A stretch of 64,000 nucleotides of DNA, from NCBI RefSeq assembly GCF_001536285.1, contig NZ_FAOZ01000003.1, positions 372,001-436,000 on the forward strand. Reading direction: 5' to 3'. The notes beneath the pieces were generated by a model that did no database searches, was not told the DNA's origin, and saw only the letters and a list, made by a program, of their open reading frames with translations. Within the stretch, counting starts at the first letter, position 1. Every line of letters starts with the position of its first letter. Below are positions 35,083 through 43,283 of this stretch, in pieces. This DNA is from Parafrankia irregularis. GTDB taxonomy: Bacteria; Actinomycetota; Actinomycetes; Frankiales; Frankiaceae. The position numbers and the translations under genes are program-made.

Positions 35083-35706
35083 ATGCCCGTCGACCTCGCC
35101 GAGCTGCTGCGCCCGGCGCACACGGTCCTGCTCACCCAGGAATGCCAGAACGGCGTGGTCGGGGCCCAGAGCTCGCTGCCGGCGCTGGCCGCGGCGGCCC
35201 GGGACAGCGGCATGCTGGCCAACGTCGGCCGGCTCGCCGCGGCCGCCCGGGCCGCCGGGGCCGGGGTACTGCACGCCATCGCGGCCCGCCGGCCGGACGG
35301 CCGCGGCGCCAGCCACAACGCCCGGCTGTTTGCCGCGGTGGAACGCGCGCCGGTCCAGCAGTTGCTCGGCACCCCGGCGGTCGAGGTCGTCGACGAGATC
35401 GGGCGCGCCCCGTCCGATCTCGTCTCCACCCGGCTGGCGGGCCTGTCCCCCATCGCAGGCACGGACGCCGACGCCCTGCTGCGCAACCTCGGCGCCCGCA
35501 CCCTGGTCATCGTCGGCGTGTCCGCCAACATCGCGATTCCCAACGCGGTGTTCGACGCGGTGAACCTCGGCTACCAGGTGGTCCTCCCCCGCGACGCGAT
35601 CTGCGGAGTGCCCACCGACTACGCCGATGTCCTCATCGCGAACACTCTCTCGCTGGTCGCCACGATCACCACCACCGACGAGATCCTCGGAATCTGGCAG
35701 CCCTGA
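35083..35706 (+). CDS. Isochorismatase-fold protein with altered catalytic triad
   Basis: 207-aa protein of the isochorismatase-like/cysteine-hydrolase fold. The usual D-x-Q start is VLLTQECQNGVVGAQSSLPA, with Glu at the Asp position. The central Lys region reads SDLVSTRLAGLSP (Arg). The nucleophile loop reads LVIVGVSANIAIPNAVFDAV with no Cys. All three triad positions are therefore changed relative to canonical members, matching a group found next to acyl-CoA genes in actinobacteria whose function is unknown to me. It follows the SDR gene by 40 bp of tandem ribosome-site-like repeats. Confidence 0.8.
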   Translation: MPVDLAELLRPAHTVLLTQECQNGVVGAQSSLPALAAAARDSGMLANVGRLAAAARAAGAGVLHAIAARRPDGRGASHNARLFAAVERAPVQQLLGTPAVEVVDEIGRAPSDLVSTRLAGLSPIAGTDADALLRNLGARTLVIVGVSANIAIPNAVFDAVNLGYQVVLPRDAICGVPTDYADVLIANTLSLVATITTTDEILGIWQP

Positions 35707-35855
35707 CCCGCGAGGTACGACTCAGCGAGTATCAACAGCCGATCGCGCCACCCCGCAGCCGATGACCGTCGCGCTCAGGATTAGAGCTGACCCGACGAGT
35801 GAACGATTCTGGTCGTCCTGGTCCTGGAGCTGGTCGTAGTATCCAGCGCGGCCGC

Positions 35856-35889
35856 GGCGCGGAGCGGCGGAGCCGGACCGCTCCGCGCC
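35856..35889. terminator. 12-bp GC-rich hairpin
   Basis: GGCGCGGAGCGG and CCGCTCCGCGCC form perfect arms around a 10-nt loop, about 150 bp after the isochorismatase-fold gene. No T tract follows. Likely terminator for the caiB/SDR/hydrolase set. Confidence 0.5.
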
Positions 35890-35902
35890 TGGTTTGTTAC
35901 CT

Positions 35903-35956
35903 GGCAAGCGTGAAGGATTTTGGTCGTTGGAACGACCAAAATCCTTCACGCTTGCC
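35903..35956. repeat. Perfect 54-bp palindromic repeat (copy 1)
   Basis: Two 26-bp arms, perfectly complementary, around a 2-nt centre (GG). The core of the left arm is AAGCGTGAAGGATTTTGG. A diverged second copy lies at 36761-36808. It could extrude as a cruciform or fold as a very stable RNA hairpin. It does not look like a classical terminator because no T tract follows. Confidence 0.95.
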
Positions 35957-36351
35957 ACCTCCCAACCTCCTCCAGCACCTCACGGTTCTCGGGTCGGAGC
36001 GCGCGGTGACCATATCCCGTCAAACTCTCCCGGTCCGGGGTCGTGCGAGCGAGGCTCGCGCTCCAACAACGCGACCGAACCCGGGATCCGGGCGAAAGCA
36101 TCGAAAAGGCCGAAGATCTCGGACGCACCCGAGAGGGTGATGCGGTCCCGAGGAGTGGCAGATCCGGGCGATTACCCGCCACAGACCACGATCATGCCGA
36201 ATCGCTCCGACTACTGAAATCCGCCGACTTTTCGGCTGGCGGCGGTCGGCGGGACAGTCAGGTTAAGGTTATCCACCGCTGCGGGGTACGGTGTAGTTTT
36301 CCACAAGTTCGGGGATGATCGGCGTACTCGCGAGATTTTCGCGAATGTGGA

Positions 36352-36759
36352 GTGGTGCCACCGACGCCGACAGAAACGTTCCCGCTCCACTGGCAGACGA
36401 TTGCCGAGGAGCAGGACGGTGTCATCACGGTCGCCGAGATCGCCTACCGGCGTATCGAACGGCGCTACGGCCTTCCGGCCGCGCAACGGCAGGCCGCCGT
36501 CGACCTCGACGGCCGCCGATATCTCGACGTCTGGTACGCGCCATGGCGGGTCTGGGTGGAGATCGACGGTGCCGCACATCGGGAATCCCGCCAGTGGTGG
36601 GACGATCTCGCCCGACAGAACCTGGGCGTCCTCGACGACCGGCTCGTGCTCAGGTTCCCGACCTGGCTACTCCGCCAAGACCCCCAGCACGTTGCCGCGT
36701 TGGTGAAGCTCGCGCTCCACCAACGCGGCCGGATTCCTGATTCCGCTTTGAGGAGGTGA
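36352..36759 (+). CDS. DUF559-type endonuclease-fold protein with apparent internal deletion
   Basis: 135-aa product. The C-terminal about 75 residues match the DUF559/Vsr-like nuclease fold: RRYLDVWYAPWRVWVEIDGA, then AHRESRQWWDDLARQN and LRFPTWLLRQDPQHVAALVK. The N-terminal about 30 residues (WQTIAEEQDGVITVAEIA) look like the beginning of the winged-helix AbiEi-like domain that normally precedes DUF559 in actinobacterial proteins of about 300 aa. The two pieces are joined directly, so about 150 residues appear missing. GTG start at 36352 or 36355. The stop is 1 nt from the second palindromic repeat; the first lies about 400 bp upstream. Activity is uncertain. Confidence 0.65.
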   Translation: MVPPTPTETFPLHWQTIAEEQDGVITVAEIAYRRIERRYGLPAAQRQAAVDLDGRRYLDVWYAPWRVWVEIDGAAHRESRQWWDDLARQNLGVLDDRLVLRFPTWLLRQDPQHVAALVKLALHQRGRIPDSALRR

Positions 36760-36760
36760 C

Positions 36761-36808
36761 AAGCGTGAAGGATTTCGGTCATTGGGACGACAAACATCCT
36801 TCACGCTT
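36761..36808. repeat. Diverged palindromic repeat (copy 2)
   Basis: Outer arms AAGCGTGAAGGAT and ATCCTTCACGCTT are perfectly inverted; the inner part is mismatched around ATTGGGACG. It matches copy 1 at 35903-35956 over most of its length. It starts right after the DUF559-type stop, so the pair brackets that gene. As a hairpin it could end the DUF559 transcript. Confidence 0.85.
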
Positions 36809-36871
36809 ATCCGGTAGCAAGACCAGCCGCGGCGGCGGCGCGGCGGCGCCACCGCGCCAGGTCCGCGCTGG

Positions 36872-38155
36872 TCAGGCGGTGGCGTTGCTTGCGAGGGCGG
36901 ACAGGTCGGTGCCGGCGCCGGTGCGCTCGAATCGGCCCTTGTCGAAGGAGCGGGTGGTGACGTCGTGCCCGGCGACCTCCGCGCGCAGCGCGCCGACCGT
37001 GGAGCGCTCGCGCGGGCGATGCGCGAACGGGTCGAACGAGTACCAGCGCATCGCGTTCTCGAACGTGATCTTGTTCAGCTCGTCGTCGGGGACGTCGGCG
37101 GCGACCACGGCCAGTTCCTCGCCCGCGTTCGGCCAGGACGAGTCCGAGTGCGGGTAGTCGCACTCCCAGGCGATGTTGTCCAGGCCGATCATGTCCCGCA
37201 GCTTGATGCCCACCGGGTCGGCGATGAAGCAGGTCAGGAAGTGCTCGCGGAACACCTCGCTGGGCAGCTTCCCGCCGAAGTCCTGGCCCGTCCACAGGTG
37301 GTGCATGTCGTAGGTGCGGTCGATGCGGTCGAGGAAGTACGGAATCCAGCCGGTTCCGCCCTCGGAAAGGGCGATCCGGATCCCCGGGAACTTCTTGATC
37401 ACACGCGACCACAGCAGGTCGGCGGCGGCCTGGCAGATGTTCATCGGCTGCAGGGTGATCATGACGTCGACCGGGGCGTCGGCCGCGGTCACCGACAGCT
37501 TGCCCGAGGAGCCCAGGTGGATCGACAGCACCACGTTCTCGTCGACCAGCGCCTGCCACAGCGGGTCCCAGTGCTCGTCGTGGAAGCTGGGCAGCCCCAG
37601 CGTCGCCGGGTTCTCGGTGAAGGTGATCGAGTGGCAGCCCTTGGCCGCGAGGCGGCGCACCTCCGCGGCCGCCAGGTGCGGATCCCACAGGATCGGCAGC
37701 GCCATCGGGATGAACCGGCCCGGGTAGGCCCCGCACCACTCGTCGATGTGCCAGTCGTTGTAGGCCCGAACGACCGCCAGGGCGAGATCCTTGTCGTCGG
37801 CCGCGGAGAACACCCGGGCGCTGAAGCCGGGGAACGACGGGAAGCACATCGAGCCCAGCACCCCGCCGGCGCTCATGTCCTTCACCCGCTCGTGGATGTC
37901 GAAGCAACCCGGGCGCATCTCGTCGAAGGCCGTCGGCTCGACGCCGTACTCCTCCTTGGGCCGCCCGGCCACCGCGTTCAGCCCGATGTTCGGGATGACC
38001 GACCCGTTGAAGGTCCACACGTCGGAGCCGTCGTCGAGCCGGCGCACCCGCGGCGCCACGTCGGCGAACCGGGCCGGCAGCCGCCCGTCGAACATGTTCG
38101 GTGGCTCGACCAGATGGTCGTCCACGCTGATGAGGATGAGATCGTCCGCTTTCAT
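36872..38155 (-). CDS. Amidohydrolase family (ACMSD/LigW-like) protein
   Basis: 427-aa amidohydrolase-2 protein, paralogous to the one at 10795. Metal motif VDDHLVEPPNMFDGRLPARF near residue 11, VLSIHLGSSGKLSVTAADAP in the middle, GLDNIAWECDYPHSDSSWPN near residue 350 with the expected Asp. The C-terminal about 60 residues (after FDPFAHRPRER) are an extension absent from the paralogue. Such enzymes are metal-dependent decarboxylases or C-C hydrolases; in this operon it could act on a CoA-pathway intermediate. It is the last gene of the minus-strand set, separated from the crotonase by 64 bp that contain two inverted repeats. Confidence 0.85.
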   Translation of the reverse strand: MKADDLILISVDDHLVEPPNMFDGRLPARFADVAPRVRRLDDGSDVWTFNGSVIPNIGLNAVAGRPKEEYGVEPTAFDEMRPGCFDIHERVKDMSAGGVLGSMCFPSFPGFSARVFSAADDKDLALAVVRAYNDWHIDEWCGAYPGRFIPMALPILWDPHLAAAEVRRLAAKGCHSITFTENPATLGLPSFHDEHWDPLWQALVDENVVLSIHLGSSGKLSVTAADAPVDVMITLQPMNICQAAADLLWSRVIKKFPGIRIALSEGGTGWIPYFLDRIDRTYDMHHLWTGQDFGGKLPSEVFREHFLTCFIADPVGIKLRDMIGLDNIAWECDYPHSDSSWPNAGEELAVVAADVPDDELNKITFENAMRWYSFDPFAHRPRERSTVGALRAEVAGHDVTTRSFDKGRFERTGAGTDLSALASNATA

Positions 38156-38176
38156 GCCGGGCCTCCGCTTCTGGGC

Positions 38177-38215
38177 GTGACATCACTGTCACGTTCGTCG
38201 TTGCCTGTCTGACAG
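38177..38215. promoter_or_regulatory. Two adjacent inverted repeats upstream of the amidohydrolase
   Basis: GTGACA-TCAC-TGTCAC (38177-38192) and CTGTC-T-GACAG (38205-38215) lie in the short gap before the amidohydrolase start. Both contain the TGTC/GACA element, so they may be two half-overlapping sites for the same regulator and provide the gene with its own promoter. Confidence 0.5.
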
Positions 38216-38219
38216 CTGT

Positions 38220-38996
38220 TCACGCGCTGCGGGGTGCTCGCAGCCGGTCACGTATCCCGCGGACGTGATCGGCGAAGCCGGGCCGGTCGACGGACCACTG
38301 CTGCACGACGAGCTCGGCCGCGACCGCCGCGTCCGCGTCCGCGAGCGCGGCCGTGGTCCGCAGCGTCTCCTTGGTGCGGGCCACCAGGTCGTGCTGGCGC
38401 CCGGCGGCCCGCCGGGCCAGCCGGGTCGCGACCGCGGTCAGCTCGTCGTCGGGAACGCATCGCCAGGCCAGCCCGCTGCGGGCGGCCTCCGCGCCGGTCA
38501 GCCTGTCCCCGCAGAGCACGAGCGCGGCGGCGCCCTGGGTGCCGATCCGCCCGGCGAGGCGCCACAGATGACCGCCGCCGGGAGCGATACCGACGTCGAG
38601 GAAGCGCGGGTCGAACGACGCCGACTCCCCGGCGATGATGATGTCGCAGGCCAGCGGCAGGTTCACCCCCGCGCCGATGGCCGCCCCGCCGACGGCCGCG
38701 ATCGTCGGCACCGGGGCGTGCGCGAGCGCGAGCATGCCCGCGTAGGTGTCGGCGAGCGGGACGCGCGGCGCGATCAGGTCGTCCAGGTTGCCGCCGGCGC
38801 AGAACACCGGCGGGGCCGCGGTGAGCACGATCGCACCGGCGTCCGCGGCGAGCACCAGCTCGACCGCCTCCGCGATCGCGCAGCTCATCTCGTACGACAG
38901 CGCGTTGCGATGCGCCGGGTCGTTCAGCGTGAGCACCGCGAAGCCGTCCACCTGCTCGACGGTCACCAGCGGCCCCGGGGCCGGCGCCACGCCCAT
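38220..38996 (-). CDS. Enoyl-CoA hydratase/isomerase family protein
   Basis: 258-aa crotonase-fold enzyme: GFAVLTLNDPAHRNALSYEM, oxyanion-hole segments PPVFCAGGNLDDL and GGAAIGAGVNLPLACD, then SFDPRFLDVGIAPGGGHLWR, where family members usually present one of the catalytic acids. The Gly-rich PGGGHLW variant is common in the actinobacterial EchA group. Its ATG overlaps the stop of the SDR gene (TGATG). Position 38996 is chosen because family similarity begins right after it. Confidence 0.88.
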   Translation of the reverse strand: MGVAPAPGPLVTVEQVDGFAVLTLNDPAHRNALSYEMSCAIAEAVELVLAADAGAIVLTAAPPVFCAGGNLDDLIAPRVPLADTYAGMLALAHAPVPTIAAVGGAAIGAGVNLPLACDIIIAGESASFDPRFLDVGIAPGGGHLWRLAGRIGTQGAAALVLCGDRLTGAEAARSGLAWRCVPDDELTAVATRLARRAAGRQHDLVARTKETLRTTAALADADAAVAAELVVQQWSVDRPGFADHVRGIRDRLRAPRSA

Positions 38997-39838
38997 CAGC
39001 CGGTGCTCCACTGGCCGGTGGTCCCGTCGGGCCGTTCGCCGGTGGCCGCGTGCGCGCCCAGTTCCTGCAGCGCCGCCGGATCGAGCGGAGCGCTGGCGGG
39101 GTTGAGCGTCACGTCGTCGAGCGCGATCCCTCCATACATGAGCGCGAGGGCCGTGCTCTGCGCGACCGCCGCGCCGACGTCGTCCACGTGCATGAAGTCG
39201 GCGGTGACCAGGCCGGAGGACGCCCATTTCGGCAGGAGCTCACCGAGGATGTCGTCGCCGAACTCCCGGTGGATCTCGGTGGGCATCGTCGCCCCGACCG
39301 AGAGGCGCAGGAACCGGTGCTCGGGGTGTTCGCGGCGCCAGCTGCGGATGGTGTGCTCGAGCGCGGCCTTGCTCGCCGTGTAGGCGCCGAGCCCGTGCAC
39401 CGGGTTCCCGACCGAGTTGGACGACAGGTAGACGAACAGGCCCGGCTCGTCGCCCCGCGCGGTGACCGCGGCCGCGGTCACCAGCGCCGGTGCGGTCACG
39501 TTCGTGGCGAAGACGTCGGACCAGGTGGCGGCGTCCGTCCTCGTCAGCAGGCTCAGCGGGGAGTACCCGATCGGGAACAGCACCGCGTCCAGGCCGCCGA
39601 AGGCCTCGGTCGCCGCCACCACGGCACGCTCGCATTCGGCGTCCACGCGCAGGTCTGCGGGTAACGCGAGCCCGCCGTCCAGGGCGGCGACGACCTCGTC
39701 GAGCTGCGCGGCGCGCCGCCCGACCACAGCGACCCGCCCGCCGGCGCGGCCCAGGGCCAGAGCGGTCGCCCGCCCGATGCCGGACGACGCCCCCACCACC
39801 AGGAAGCGCCGGCCGGTCAGATCGATCGTGATGCCCAT
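38996..39838 (-). CDS. Short-chain dehydrogenase/reductase
   Basis: 280-aa SDR: FLVVGASSGIGRATALALGR, then VAVVGRRAAQLDEVVAALDG (Arg after strand 2 suggests NADP), AVLFPIGYSPLSLLT in place of the usual NNAG motif, catalytic Ser in YLSSNSVGNPVHG and YTASKAALEH for Tyr/Lys. The altered NNAG segment (LFPIGYSP) is unusual, and the C-terminal 60 residues after VDDVGAAVAQ are not typical. It follows the fused acyl-CoA dehydrogenase by about 64 bp and overlaps the crotonase by 1 bp. Confidence 0.85.
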   Translation of the reverse strand: MGITIDLTGRRFLVVGASSGIGRATALALGRAGGRVAVVGRRAAQLDEVVAALDGGLALPADLRVDAECERAVVAATEAFGGLDAVLFPIGYSPLSLLTRTDAATWSDVFATNVTAPALVTAAAVTARGDEPGLFVYLSSNSVGNPVHGLGAYTASKAALEHTIRSWRREHPEHRFLRLSVGATMPTEIHREFGDDILGELLPKWASSGLVTADFMHVDDVGAAVAQSTALALMYGGIALDDVTLNPASAPLDPAALQELGAHAATGERPDGTTGQWSTG

Positions 39839-39901
39839 CAGATTCCCGTCAGTAGGCCGGTGAACAGAGGCGACAGAGGAGAAGGCGCAGCGCCGGCGGC
39901 G

Positions 39902-42085
39902 TCAGCCACGCGGCAGGCCGAGGATGCGTTCGGCGATCACGTTCAGCTGGATCTCGACGGTCCCGCCGCCGATCAGCTTCGGCGGCACCGTGAGATAGCC
40001 CTGCGCACGGGCCCCGGCCGGACCGTCGGCGACGGCGGCGCCGGGCCCGGTCCAGCGCATCGCCCGTTCGGCCACCCGGGTGGCCAGGGTGCCCGCCAGC
40101 ACCTTGGAGACGCTCGACTCCGCCCCGGGGCGCAGCCCCGACAGGCTGCGCAGTGTGGTGCGCAGCGCCAGCGCGGCGAGCGCGTGCGCCGGCCCGAACG
40201 TCTCCCCCAGCTCCCGCAGGACGTCCGACTGCTCCGCCGCGAGGCCCGGCTCGCCGGCGAGCTCCACCAGCCCGACCGGGATGTGCTGCATGCCGCTGAT
40301 GCTGACCCGCTCGTTGCCGAGCGTGGTGCGGGCCAGCGTCCAGCCCTGGTTCACCTCGCCGACCAGCCGGTCGTCCGGCACGAACACGTCGTTGAGGAAC
40401 ACCTCGTTGAACAGGAACCCGCCGTTGGCCTCCTGCAGCGGGCGGATCTCCAGCCCGGGGGCGGCCATGTCGACCAGGAAGTAGGAGATGCCCTTGTGCT
40501 TGGGGGCGTCCGGGTCGGTGCGGGCCAGGCAGATGCCGTACTGCGCCTCGTGTGCCTTCGACGTCCAGACCTTCTGCCCGTTGAGCCGCCAGCCGCCGTC
40601 GACCTTCTCGGCGCGGGTGGACAGCGCGGCGAGGTCGGAGCCGGCGCCGGGCTCGCTGAACAGCTGGCACCATTCGATGTCGCCGCGCAGCGTCGCCGGG
40701 ACGAAGAAGTCCCGCTGGGCGTCGGTGCCGTGGGCGAGGACCGTCGGCAGCGCCCAGTCACCGACGATGAGCATCGGCGGCGTCAGGCCGGCACGCTCGT
40801 ACTCACGCTGGATGACGAGCTGCTCGATCGGGCTCGCGCCGAGGCCGTACGGCCGCGGGTAGTGCGGCACGACCAGCCCTTCCTCGGCCAGGCGCAGGCG
40901 CCGGGCGGGGCCGTCGGCGGGCAGCGCCGCGACCTCGGCGAGGATGCCGGCGATCCGCTCCCGGAACGCCGGGTCGGCGTCGGAGAGGTCGACGTCGAAG
41001 TCGCGGGACGTCGTCCGGACCCGCTCGCCGAGCTCACGCTGCCAGCGGCTGGCCGGGCCGAGCAGGTTCTCGAGCACCATCGCCCGGCGCCAGTAGAAGT
41101 GGGCGTCGTGTTCCCAGGTGTAGCCGATGCCACCGAGCAGGGTGATCGTCGCGAGGCCGAGGTCGGTGGCGCCGGGCAGGCAGACCGCCGCCGCCCCGGC
41201 CGCCGCGACGGCGAGCTGCTCGTCGCTCTCGTCGAGCGCCCGGGCGCCGTCCCACGCGGCGGCGGCCATGGTCTGGACGTCGACGAACATCCGGGCGCAC
41301 TTGTGTTTGATCGCCTGGAAGGAGCCGACGGGCCGGCCGAACTGCTCCCGCACCTTGACGTAGGCGACGCCGGTGTCGACGCACCACTGGGCGAGGCCGG
41401 TCGCCTCGGCGGCGAAGAGCACCGCGGCGACGGCCCGCACCTGCGCGGAGCCGACCGCGACGCACCGGTCGGCGCTGATCAGCACGTCGTTCAGGGTCAC
41501 CGGGCCGACGGCTCGGGTGTGGTCGACCGGCTCGCCGGCGCGGACGTCCACCCCGGGGCCGGGCTCCACGACGAACCAGATCTCGTCACCGGCCGGTGCG
41601 GTCGCACCCAGCAGCAGCAGGGTGGCGCCGGGCGCGCCGAGCACCGGATCGGTCGTACCGCTCACCCGGTAGCCGCCGTCCCCGGCCGGCTGCGCCGACA
41701 GCCCGGTGACCGACAGCGCGGTGGCCCCGACGGACCCTTCCGCCAGTGCCGGCAGGGTCCGCTTGCGCAGGTCGTCATCCCCGTAGCGGGCCAGCACCGA
41801 GCTGGTCAGCAGGGATGGCAGCAGCGGCCCGGGGAGCAGGCCGCGCGCGGCCTCCTCGACCACGACCGCCAGCGCCACCGGCCCGGCGCCGGCCCCGCCG
41901 TGCTCCTCGGGCAGGTGCAGGGCGGTCAGCCCCTGTTCGACGACGCCCGGCCAGTAGTCGGGCAGTGCGCCGCCGACCCACTCCGGCATCGCCGCCCGGA
42001 CCGCGGCGGACGGCGCGTGGCGGGCCACGAACCCTCGCACCGAGTCGGCGAGTGCCGCGTGGTCGTCGTCAAGACCGATGGACAC
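39902..42085 (-). CDS. Fused tandem acyl-CoA dehydrogenase (FadE34-like architecture)
   Basis: 727-aa protein made of two acyl-CoA dehydrogenase units. The first (about 1-345) lacks a clear FAD/substrate signature but has YTWEHDAHFYWRRAMVLENL, typical of the degenerate alpha-like unit. The second (about 355-727) has WCQLFSEPGAGSDLAALSTR, RLNGQKVWTSKAHEA and the terminal NVIAERILGLPRG. Steroid-degrading actinobacteria use alpha2beta2 FadE pairs or single fused forms such as FadE34 on polycyclic side chains; similarity of layout, not proof of substrate. It is preceded by an amidohydrolase-like gene 44 bp upstream and followed by SDR and crotonase genes. Confidence 0.9.
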   Translation of the reverse strand: MSIGLDDDHAALADSVRGFVARHAPSAAVRAAMPEWVGGALPDYWPGVVEQGLTALHLPEEHGGAGAGPVALAVVVEEAARGLLPGPLLPSLLTSSVLARYGDDDLRKRTLPALAEGSVGATALSVTGLSAQPAGDGGYRVSGTTDPVLGAPGATLLLLGATAPAGDEIWFVVEPGPGVDVRAGEPVDHTRAVGPVTLNDVLISADRCVAVGSAQVRAVAAVLFAAEATGLAQWCVDTGVAYVKVREQFGRPVGSFQAIKHKCARMFVDVQTMAAAAWDGARALDESDEQLAVAAAGAAAVCLPGATDLGLATITLLGGIGYTWEHDAHFYWRRAMVLENLLGPASRWQRELGERVRTTSRDFDVDLSDADPAFRERIAGILAEVAALPADGPARRLRLAEEGLVVPHYPRPYGLGASPIEQLVIQREYERAGLTPPMLIVGDWALPTVLAHGTDAQRDFFVPATLRGDIEWCQLFSEPGAGSDLAALSTRAEKVDGGWRLNGQKVWTSKAHEAQYGICLARTDPDAPKHKGISYFLVDMAAPGLEIRPLQEANGGFLFNEVFLNDVFVPDDRLVGEVNQGWTLARTTLGNERVSISGMQHIPVGLVELAGEPGLAAEQSDVLRELGETFGPAHALAALALRTTLRSLSGLRPGAESSVSKVLAGTLATRVAERAMRWTGPGAAVADGPAGARAQGYLTVPPKLIGGGTVEIQLNVIAERILGLPRG

Positions 42086-42129
42086 GTCTGTCTCTCCTAG
42101 CTGCCGTTAGCTGCCGTGCCGCTGCCGGC

Positions 42130-42993
42130 TCAGGCGTCCAGTTTCAGAACTCGGCGGGCGTTCTCATGCAGGAACTTCGGCCACACCTCGTCGCGGAACG
42201 GGACGTCCTGCATGTCCCGCATGATGCGCTCGAGGGTCAGCCCCATGGGGAAGTAACCCGCGTAGATGACCTTGTCGGCCCCGCGCCTGTTCGCGAAGTC
42301 GATGATGTCCTTCGGGTAGTACTTCGGCGCGAAGGCGGACGTCGAGTAGTAGAGGTTCGGCCACTTGAGCAGCAGCTTCACCGCCAGCTCCGTCCACGGC
42401 TCACAACCGTGCCGGGTGACGAACACCAGGTCCGGGAAGTCGTACATCACCTGGTCGATGAGCTCGACCTTCTGCGGCGCGAACGGCAGCCGCGGGCCGG
42501 GCACCCCGGCGCAGACGAAGATGGGAATCCCCAGCTCGACGCACTTGGCGTAGATCGGGTACATCTTCTCGTCGTTGATCGCGACCTGCGGGTAGGTGCC
42601 GGCGGGGAAGACACCCACCGCTTTCACCCCATGGGTCTCGTAGTCGGCGACCAGTCCGCGAACACTGCCCATGACATCCGACGGGTTCTCGATCGTCGCG
42701 CTCGGCACGAACCGGTCCGGGAAGGTACGCAGGGCCACCTGGGCGGCTTCACCGCGGCAGCCGATCAGGCCCTTCTCGACGTTGTAGCGGTCCATCTCGC
42801 CCAGCGTGACGCTCACCGGGTCATCAGTGGGCAGATCGTGCGGCACGCTCTTGAACATGTACTCGGCCGGGAACGCGAACGCCCTCGACTCGGAGTCCTT
42901 GAGCTGACGCCGGATGAAGTCGTACTGGGAGGAGTCCTTGGTCGGAAAGGCGATCATCGTGTCGATGACCGGGACTCCCAGGGGAAACGCCAT
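42130..42993 (-). CDS. Amidohydrolase-fold protein with degraded metal site
   Basis: 287-aa TIM-barrel protein of the amidohydrolase-2 family. The N-terminal metal motif that is D-x-H in its paralogues reads VIDTMIAFPT here, with no His. VFVTRHGCEPWTELAVKLLL retains the barrel His. The C-terminal segment that is ETDYPH/ECDYPH in the paralogues reads KVIYAGYFPMGLTLER, losing Asp and His. It is about 140 residues shorter than the other two. It may be metal-independent, a binding protein, or use a different chemistry. It is first gene of the minus-strand fused-FadE operon and diverges from the thiolase. Confidence 0.8.
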   Translation of the reverse strand: MAFPLGVPVIDTMIAFPTKDSSQYDFIRRQLKDSESRAFAFPAEYMFKSVPHDLPTDDPVSVTLGEMDRYNVEKGLIGCRGEAAQVALRTFPDRFVPSATIENPSDVMGSVRGLVADYETHGVKAVGVFPAGTYPQVAINDEKMYPIYAKCVELGIPIFVCAGVPGPRLPFAPQKVELIDQVMYDFPDLVFVTRHGCEPWTELAVKLLLKWPNLYYSTSAFAPKYYPKDIIDFANRRGADKVIYAGYFPMGLTLERIMRDMQDVPFRDEVWPKFLHENARRVLKLDA

Positions 42994-43217
42994 GGCTTCA
43001 TGATCCTTCGGAGGTCGGCAGGTGGTGGCGGGCAGGGCCGGCGGGCGTCGACCGGCGGGTCAGGTCCAGATCAGCGTCGTAGTGGTCATCCGCGCCGAAC
43101 GCTCGCAGCGCCTCATCCGCCATGCCGCACCTCTCCCGGGTCACGGTGACCTTCGACGATGCCCAGCAGACCAGCTGGCCGGCCGGCTGTCAGCACCGGA
43201 GGCGCCGTCGTCAGGTC

Positions 43218-43230
43218 GAATATAATATTC
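43218..43230. promoter_or_regulatory. Perfect AT-rich palindrome upstream of the thiolase
   Basis: GAATAT-A-ATATTC is a perfect 13-bp palindrome, 54 bp before the thiolase GTG and about 225 bp before the divergent amidohydrolase-like start. It is the only AT-rich tract in the region. Candidate operator and/or -10 sequence. Confidence 0.5.
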
Positions 43231-43283
43231 AAACTGCGAACTGGCACCTGCCGTGCCGCCGCAGACCTCCCGAGGAGACACCC

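Larger units (their letters stand above)
35707..36351. other. Non-coding region with hairpin, palindromic repeat and possible DUF559 remnant
   Basis: Beyond the hairpin (35856-35889) and the long palindrome (35903-35956), no complete gene is seen. A short stretch near 36050-36085 reads RARLALQQRDRTRDP in one frame, resembling the C-terminal end (VKLALHQRGRIPDS) of the neighbouring DUF559 protein, so an older copy may have decayed here. The last about 80 bp are AT-richer and probably hold the promoter of the DUF559 gene. Confidence 0.4.
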
